Assembly: GCA_902784425.1 (NCBI GenBank)
Contig: CACZUS010000024.1
Span: 1-36,109, forward strand
Direction of reading: 5' to 3'
DNA length: 36,109 bases
Origin: an uncultured Bacteroidales bacterium
GTDB taxonomy: Bacteria > Bacteroidota > Bacteroidia > Bacteroidales > Paludibacteraceae
Of this stretch, positions 33,238 to 36,109 are shown piece by piece (position 1 is the first letter of the stretch; each line of letters starts with the position of its first letter). A program made the translations under genes and the position numbers. The notes beneath the pieces are model-generated. The model had not been told where the DNA came from. It did not search any database and saw only the letters and a list, made by a program, of their open reading frames with translations.

Positions 33238-33265
33238 GTAGAGACGTACGAAGGCACGTCTCTAC
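33238..33265. repeat. Palindromic intercistronic repeat element
   Basis: GTAGAGACGT (33238-33247), ACGAAGGC, ACGTCTCTAC (33256-33265): perfect 10-bp arms, 8-nt loop. It sits between fabG and lolA, which read the same way. The GTAGAGACG...CGTCTCTAC form is familiar as a dispersed hairpin repeat in bacterial genomes; only one copy is present here. Confidence 0.65.
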
Positions 33266-33294
33266 GATTATTCAATTCTATTTTATGCTTCTGA

Positions 33295-34023
33295 TTAGGT
33301 GTAGAGACCACCATTTACAGAGATGGTCTGACCTGTGATATAAGAAGCAGCATCAGAGACTAAGAATCCCACTGTAGCAGCGATTTCCTCTGGCTCGCCG
33401 AAACGATTCATCGGAATCTGTGCTTTCAGAGTTGATTCGTCCAAGTCGTGTGTCATATCGGTACGAACAAATCCAGGAGCCACTGCATTCACAGTAACGC
33501 CCTTGCGTGCCACCTCTTGTGCCAATGCCTTAGTTGCAGCCATTACAGCACCTTTAGCAGCCGAATAGTTCGTTTGTCCTGGCAATCCTTTTTGTCCTGA
33601 TAAGGAGACCATGTTTACAATACGACCACGTTTTTTTGTCAACATAGGTTTCAATACCGAACGAGTCGTGTACATGAAACCGTTCAAACTTGTGTCCAAC
33701 ACTTTGGACCAGTCTTCGTTCGTCATCCATAACAATAGGTTATCACGACGAACACCTGCATTGTTTACCAAGCACTCAATATATTCATTTTCATGAGCTT
33801 CTTGCCAGTCTGTGATGGACTTCTCCACCTCTGAAGGATTGGCAACATCAAACTTCATAATCTCTCCGTCTGAGTTCTTCTCTCGTACCAACTTCAACGT
33901 ATTCAAAGCCTCTGCTTCATTTGATTGAAAATTGATAATCACATAATAACCCATCTCGGCAAGTTTCACTGCGCATGCTCGACCTATTCCTCTTGATGCG
34001 CCCGTAACTAAAGCTACTTTCAT
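33295..34023 (-). CDS. fabG: 3-oxoacyl-ACP reductase, FabG-type SDR
   Basis: 242 residues. NADPH-binding [16 protein letters not shown] (8-23), [11 protein letters not shown] (NNAG), the catalytic Ser in [11 protein letters not shown], Tyr-x-x-x-Lys in NYSAAKGAV, and [13 protein letters not shown] followed by [16 protein letters not shown] 3-ketoacyl-ACP reductase by motif. The setting next to an ammonia-lyase and LolA/LolB-like genes suggests it reduces intermediates of an aryl-polyene or flexirubin polyene chain and is not the housekeeping FabG. It has its own strong promoter. Confidence 0.9.
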   Translation of the reverse strand: MKVALVTGASRGIGRACAVKLAEMGYYVIINFQSNEAEALNTLKLVREKNSDGEIMKFDVANPSEVEKSITDWQEAHENEYIECLVNNAGVRRDNLLLWMTNEDWSKVLDTSLNGFMYTTRSVLKPMLTKKRGRIVNMVSLSGQKGLPGQTNYSAAKGAVMAATKALAQEVARKGVTVNAVAPGFVRTDMTHDLDESTLKAQIPMNRFGEPEEIAATVGFLVSDAASYITGQTISVNGGLYT

Positions 34024-34062
34024 TGGTTTTTCTTTTATGTTTTCACTCTTTAATTGAGATTG

Positions 34063-34093
34063 TAAAGATAGGTGTTTTTTTCCTTACTACAAA
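34063..34093 (-). promoter_or_regulatory. Promoter of fabG
   Basis: Minus strand TTTG (34093-34090), exactly 19 nt, TATCTTTA (34070-34063). About 40 bp ahead of the start. Confidence 0.75.
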
Positions 34094-34141
34094 ACTCTTT
34101 TCTTCTTTCTTCACATTCTCAACGAGTTACAGTTGAACTAT

Positions 34142-34173
34142 ATCGACCAATCCATGATATCCATCGACCAATC
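34142..34173. repeat. Direct repeat ATCGACCAATC spaced by 21 bp upstream of the fabG promoter
   Basis: Exact 11-bp copies at 34142-34152 and 34163-34173, with a partial ATCGAC at 34171-34176. The array ends about 50 bp upstream of the -33 box of fabG, on one face of the helix. Confidence 0.6.
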
Positions 34174-34187
34174 GACTTCTATTTCTC

Positions 34188-34223
34188 ATAAAAAAAGGTG
34201 TCGACAGCATCTGCCAACACCTT
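34188..34223 (-). terminator. Terminator of the ammonia-lyase gene
   Basis: Minus strand AAGGTGTTGGCAG (34223-34211), ATG loop, CTGTCGACACCTT (34207-34195): 13 pairs with two wobbles, then seven T. About 40 bp after the stop. Confidence 0.88.
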
Positions 34224-34263
34224 ATCTTTGTTTGGGTGGATTCTACAAATTCACCTTTATCTT

Positions 34264-35793
34264 TTAGAAACGTTTGTTTCTCAAATACTCTTGCATACGT
34301 GCAATATCCTCATACTTAGTGGTATCTTCCACAAACTTAGGGAAGAAGGCTCTTATCTCATCATATATTGCTTTCGTTTTTGGAGCTAACTTATTAGCAG
34401 AATTCAAGCAATCTATACCTTGCACAATAGACATGAAGTGAATAGCCATCACTTGATAAGCATTATCCACCACTCTCTTCGCCAATAAGGCTGAATTGGT
34501 ACCCATACTAACAACATCCTGATTATCATTGTTGTTTGGAATGGAATGAACATACATGGAATTGGAAAGCGTCTGACACTCAGCCGTAGTTGAAGTGGCA
34601 GTGAATTGGCAGGCTTGCATACCATAATTCAATCCGAGTACACCCATATTCACAAATGGAGGTAAGATCTCATTGATTCTGTCATGGAACAGATAGTTCA
34701 TCTGACGTTCCATCAACATGGTTAATTTTGTCACTGCGATCTTCAACTTATCCATTTCGAAAGAGACATAGTCTCCATGGAAGTTTCCTCCATGATATAC
34801 AGTCTTTGTATCTACGTCTACAATTGGATTATCTGTTGCTGAATTGACTTCATTCTCCAATACTCGTGCGGTGTTTTGCAATGTTTCCAAAACTGGTCCT
34901 AAGATTTGAGGAACGCATCTCAACGAGTAATAAGGTTGTACTTTGTGTTTGAAGACTGACTCGTTTTGGTGACCACCATCGTACAATGCTTTTTCGCGAT
35001 TGAGTAGGCACTTGCTACCTGCGCACCACTCTCTCATCATCTTAGCGATCTCACTTTGTCCGGGTTGACGACGAACGGCATTCAATTTTTCATTCATCAA
35101 ATCATCGTATGATGAAGCAATTTCATTCACCATAACAGAGGCAATAACAGCCCACTGCAACAGTTTCTGTGCGTCAAACAAGTTAATCAATCCGATACCT
35201 GTCATGAAAGAAGTACCATTTGTCACAGACAATCCTTCACGAACATGAATATCCATAGGTTTCAATCCTAATTTCTTCAACACCTCAGAAGCTGGTTGGA
35301 ATTTACCCTCATAGTTGACCTGACCTTCACCAATAAGAGTCAATGCCATGTGAGCCAATTGAACCAAATCACCACTTGAACCAACACTTCCGTGTTCTGG
35401 AATAAATGGATAGATATCTTTGTTGATAAAATTAGCTAACAACTCCACAAGCTCAGGATGAACACCCGACTCTCCCTGTATGAAAGTTCCAATTCGAGCA
35501 ATCATTGCAGCCTTTACATAGATATTAGGCAATGGATTACCTGCACCGGCGGAGTGACTTCTAATGATGTTGTATTGCAACTGTATTCTTTCATCATCAC
35601 TCACACGATATTGTGCCATCGGGCCAAATCCTGTGTTAATTCCATATATCACACGTTCTTTAGAAAACTCAGCTAAAAACTCATAGCTTTTTTTTACTCG
35701 ATCCTTAATCTTCGATGTGAAAGCAATCTCCTTACCATCAAACAATATAGCATGAATATCTTCCAACGAGATATATTCCAGTTCTTTCTGCAT
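34264..35793 (-). CDS. Tyrosine (aromatic amino acid) ammonia-lyase, Flavobacterium TAL-like, with an unusual SSG cofactor triad
   Basis: 509 residues. MIO-type lyase: the catalytic Tyr50 in VIYGINTGFGPMAQYR, QLQYNIIRSHSAGAG (substrate loop), GSVGSSGDLVQLAHMALTLI (135-154), VQPYYSLRCVPQILGPVLET, ENEVNSATDNPIVDV, NFHGDYVSFEMDKLKI and QFTATSTTAECQTLSN. These blocks closely recall, from memory, the tyrosine ammonia-lyase of Flavobacterium johnsoniae; they differ from HutH, and there are no hutU, hutI or hutG genes nearby. The enzyme would make p-coumarate from tyrosine as a starter for an aryl-polyene or flexirubin pigment. Where the family has Ala-Ser-Gly, this protein has Ser139-Ser140-Gly141 (codons TCA AGT GGT). 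Monocistronic, with its own -7 box and terminator. Confidence 0.88.
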   Translation of the reverse strand: MQKELEYISLEDIHAILFDGKEIAFTSKIKDRVKKSYEFLAEFSKERVIYGINTGFGPMAQYRVSDDERIQLQYNIIRSHSAGAGNPLPNIYVKAAMIARIGTFIQGESGVHPELVELLANFINKDIYPFIPEHGSVGSSGDLVQLAHMALTLIGEGQVNYEGKFQPASEVLKKLGLKPMDIHVREGLSVTNGTSFMTGIGLINLFDAQKLLQWAVIASVMVNEIASSYDDLMNEKLNAVRRQPGQSEIAKMMREWCAGSKCLLNREKALYDGGHQNESVFKHKVQPYYSLRCVPQILGPVLETLQNTARVLENEVNSATDNPIVDVDTKTVYHGGNFHGDYVSFEMDKLKIAVTKLTMLMERQMNYLFHDRINEILPPFVNMGVLGLNYGMQACQFTATSTTAECQTLSNSMYVHSIPNNNDNQDVVSMGTNSALLAKRVVDNAYQVMAIHFMSIVQGIDCLNSANKLAPKTKAIYDEIRAFFPKFVEDTTKYEDIARMQEYLRNKRF

Positions 35794-35828
35794 TTCCTTC
35801 TTAGTATTAATATTTTTCTAAAATTATG

Positions 35829-35836
35829 CAAAGATA
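35829..35836 (-). promoter_or_regulatory. -7 box of the ammonia-lyase promoter
   Basis: Minus strand TATCTTTG matches TAnnTTTG, 36 bp upstream of the start. The expected -33 position falls inside the terminator of the upstream gene and does not match TTTG. Confidence 0.6.
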
Positions 35837-35848
35837 TGTTTTTCTTAC

Positions 35849-35888
35849 GAAAAAAACTGTCACATGAAAAATCTTTCATGCAACAGTT
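35849..35888 (-). terminator. Terminator of the T9SS cargo gene at the right edge
   Basis: Minus strand AACTGTTGCATGAAA (35888-35874), GATT loop, TTTCATGTGACAGTT (35869-35855): 15 pairs with two wobbles, then a T run. Confidence 0.88.
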
Positions 35889-35989
35889 CATTTATAAAGT
35901 AGTTTAATTACTGACAATTACTCTTGTCTGTCATGGAATGAAGGTTTATCACCTCTGTGATCCTTGTGTCCGTGGCGATAATCATCCCA

Positions 35990-36109
35990 TTACTTCCGTA
36001 TCAACGTGAAGTGCCCTGAATAGACCTCTTTGATATCCTTTACATATACTTCATACCAATAATCCGTCGATGGCATTGCGTGACCCAAGTATTCTCCATT
36101 CCATCCCTC
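35990..36109 (-). CDS. C-terminus of a T9SS type B (CHU_C-like) sorted surface protein (partial)
   Basis: The last 39 codons on the minus strand read EGWNGEYLGHAMPSTDYWYE, then VYVKDIKEVYSGHFTLIRK and TAA. This is the end of a gliding-motility-associated/type B sorting domain (G-W-N/D-G-x-Y-x-G-x-x-x-P-S-x-D-Y-W-x-x-V, then G-H-F-x-L-x-R/K). The domain marks proteins exported by T9SS and retained on the surface. The bulk of the gene lies outside the window. Unusually, the frame stays open for 23 more codons after the stop (35989-35921), reading WDDYRHGHKDHRGDKPSF and so on, before a second TAA. Confidence 0.85.
   Translation of the reverse strand, partial: EGWNGEYLGHAMPSTDYWYEVYVKDIKEVYSGHFTLIRK

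Noticed and set aside
34264-35793. Histidine ammonia-lyase (hutH) of a histidine-degradation operon
   Set aside because: No hutU/hutI/formimidoyl-transferase neighbours; conserved blocks recall Flavobacterium TAL and the neighbours are FabG and LolA types.

Overview
The window looks like a chromosomal segment of a Bacteroidota member, most likely Bacteroidales. Three things support this. Promoters follow the Bacteroidota pattern TTTG-N19-TAnnTTTG, which appears intact or nearly so upstream of at least six genes. There are type IX secretion (T9SS) markers: a PorZ-like protein with a type A sorting tail and, at the right edge, a type B (CHU_C-like) tail. Family markers such as DUF4296, a DUF5715-like protein, a two-cysteine DksA-like protein and a TAL/FabG/LolA set also fit. 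Most of the content is ordinary housekeeping. No IS element, integrase, phage gene or CRISPR array was seen.

Layout. 1-2720 (minus): an accessory patch of secreted and lipoprotein genes. Two of the three are broken: a Cys-rich-repeat/lamin-tail/chitobiase-C-type surface protein running off the left edge, and a small secreted protein with a one-base frameshift. 2721-3245: a regulatory intergenic region with a 20-bp tandem repeat, a hairpin, and a promoter/terminator pair that outlines a roughly 100-nt RNA. 3246-12022 (plus): a long tightly spaced run, rdgB-porZ-tsaE-glycosyltransferase-DEAD helicase-aroB-aroA-hypothetical. 12074-12146 (minus): tRNA-Thr(CGT), whose promoter interlocks with the promoter of the next plus-strand run, an N-acetyltransferase-like protein, a PaaI thioesterase, a DUF5715-like lipoprotein and recO. 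15407-17320 (plus): a dksA-like gene, lspA with a structured leader, a DUF4296 lipoprotein, and a 113-aa protein resembling an amidohydrolase without its barrel. 17327-23039 (minus): yigZ, deaD-like helicase, a YD-repeat-like lipoprotein and rnr. 23239-23643 (plus): an acyl-CoA thioesterase with a palindrome over its promoter.

23791-31204 (minus) is a beta-glucan/cello-oligosaccharide module: a GPH-family sugar symporter with a large extra loop, a GH3 lipoprotein, a GH5 endoglucanase lipoprotein and a GH94 cellobiose phosphorylase. A plausible flow is GH5 cutting glucan outside the inner membrane, GH3 trimming products, the symporter importing cellobiose or similar sugars, and GH94 phosphorolysing them in the cytoplasm. 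No SusC/SusD pair is present in the window.

31926-35793 (minus) holds a tyrosine-ammonia-lyase-like enzyme, a FabG-type reductase, LolA and a LolB-like lipoprotein. This combination is typical of flexirubin/aryl-polyene pigment clusters and is probably part of one. The lyase carries Ser-Ser-Gly where Ala-Ser-Gly normally forms the MIO cofactor. The window ends inside a T9SS type B cargo gene.
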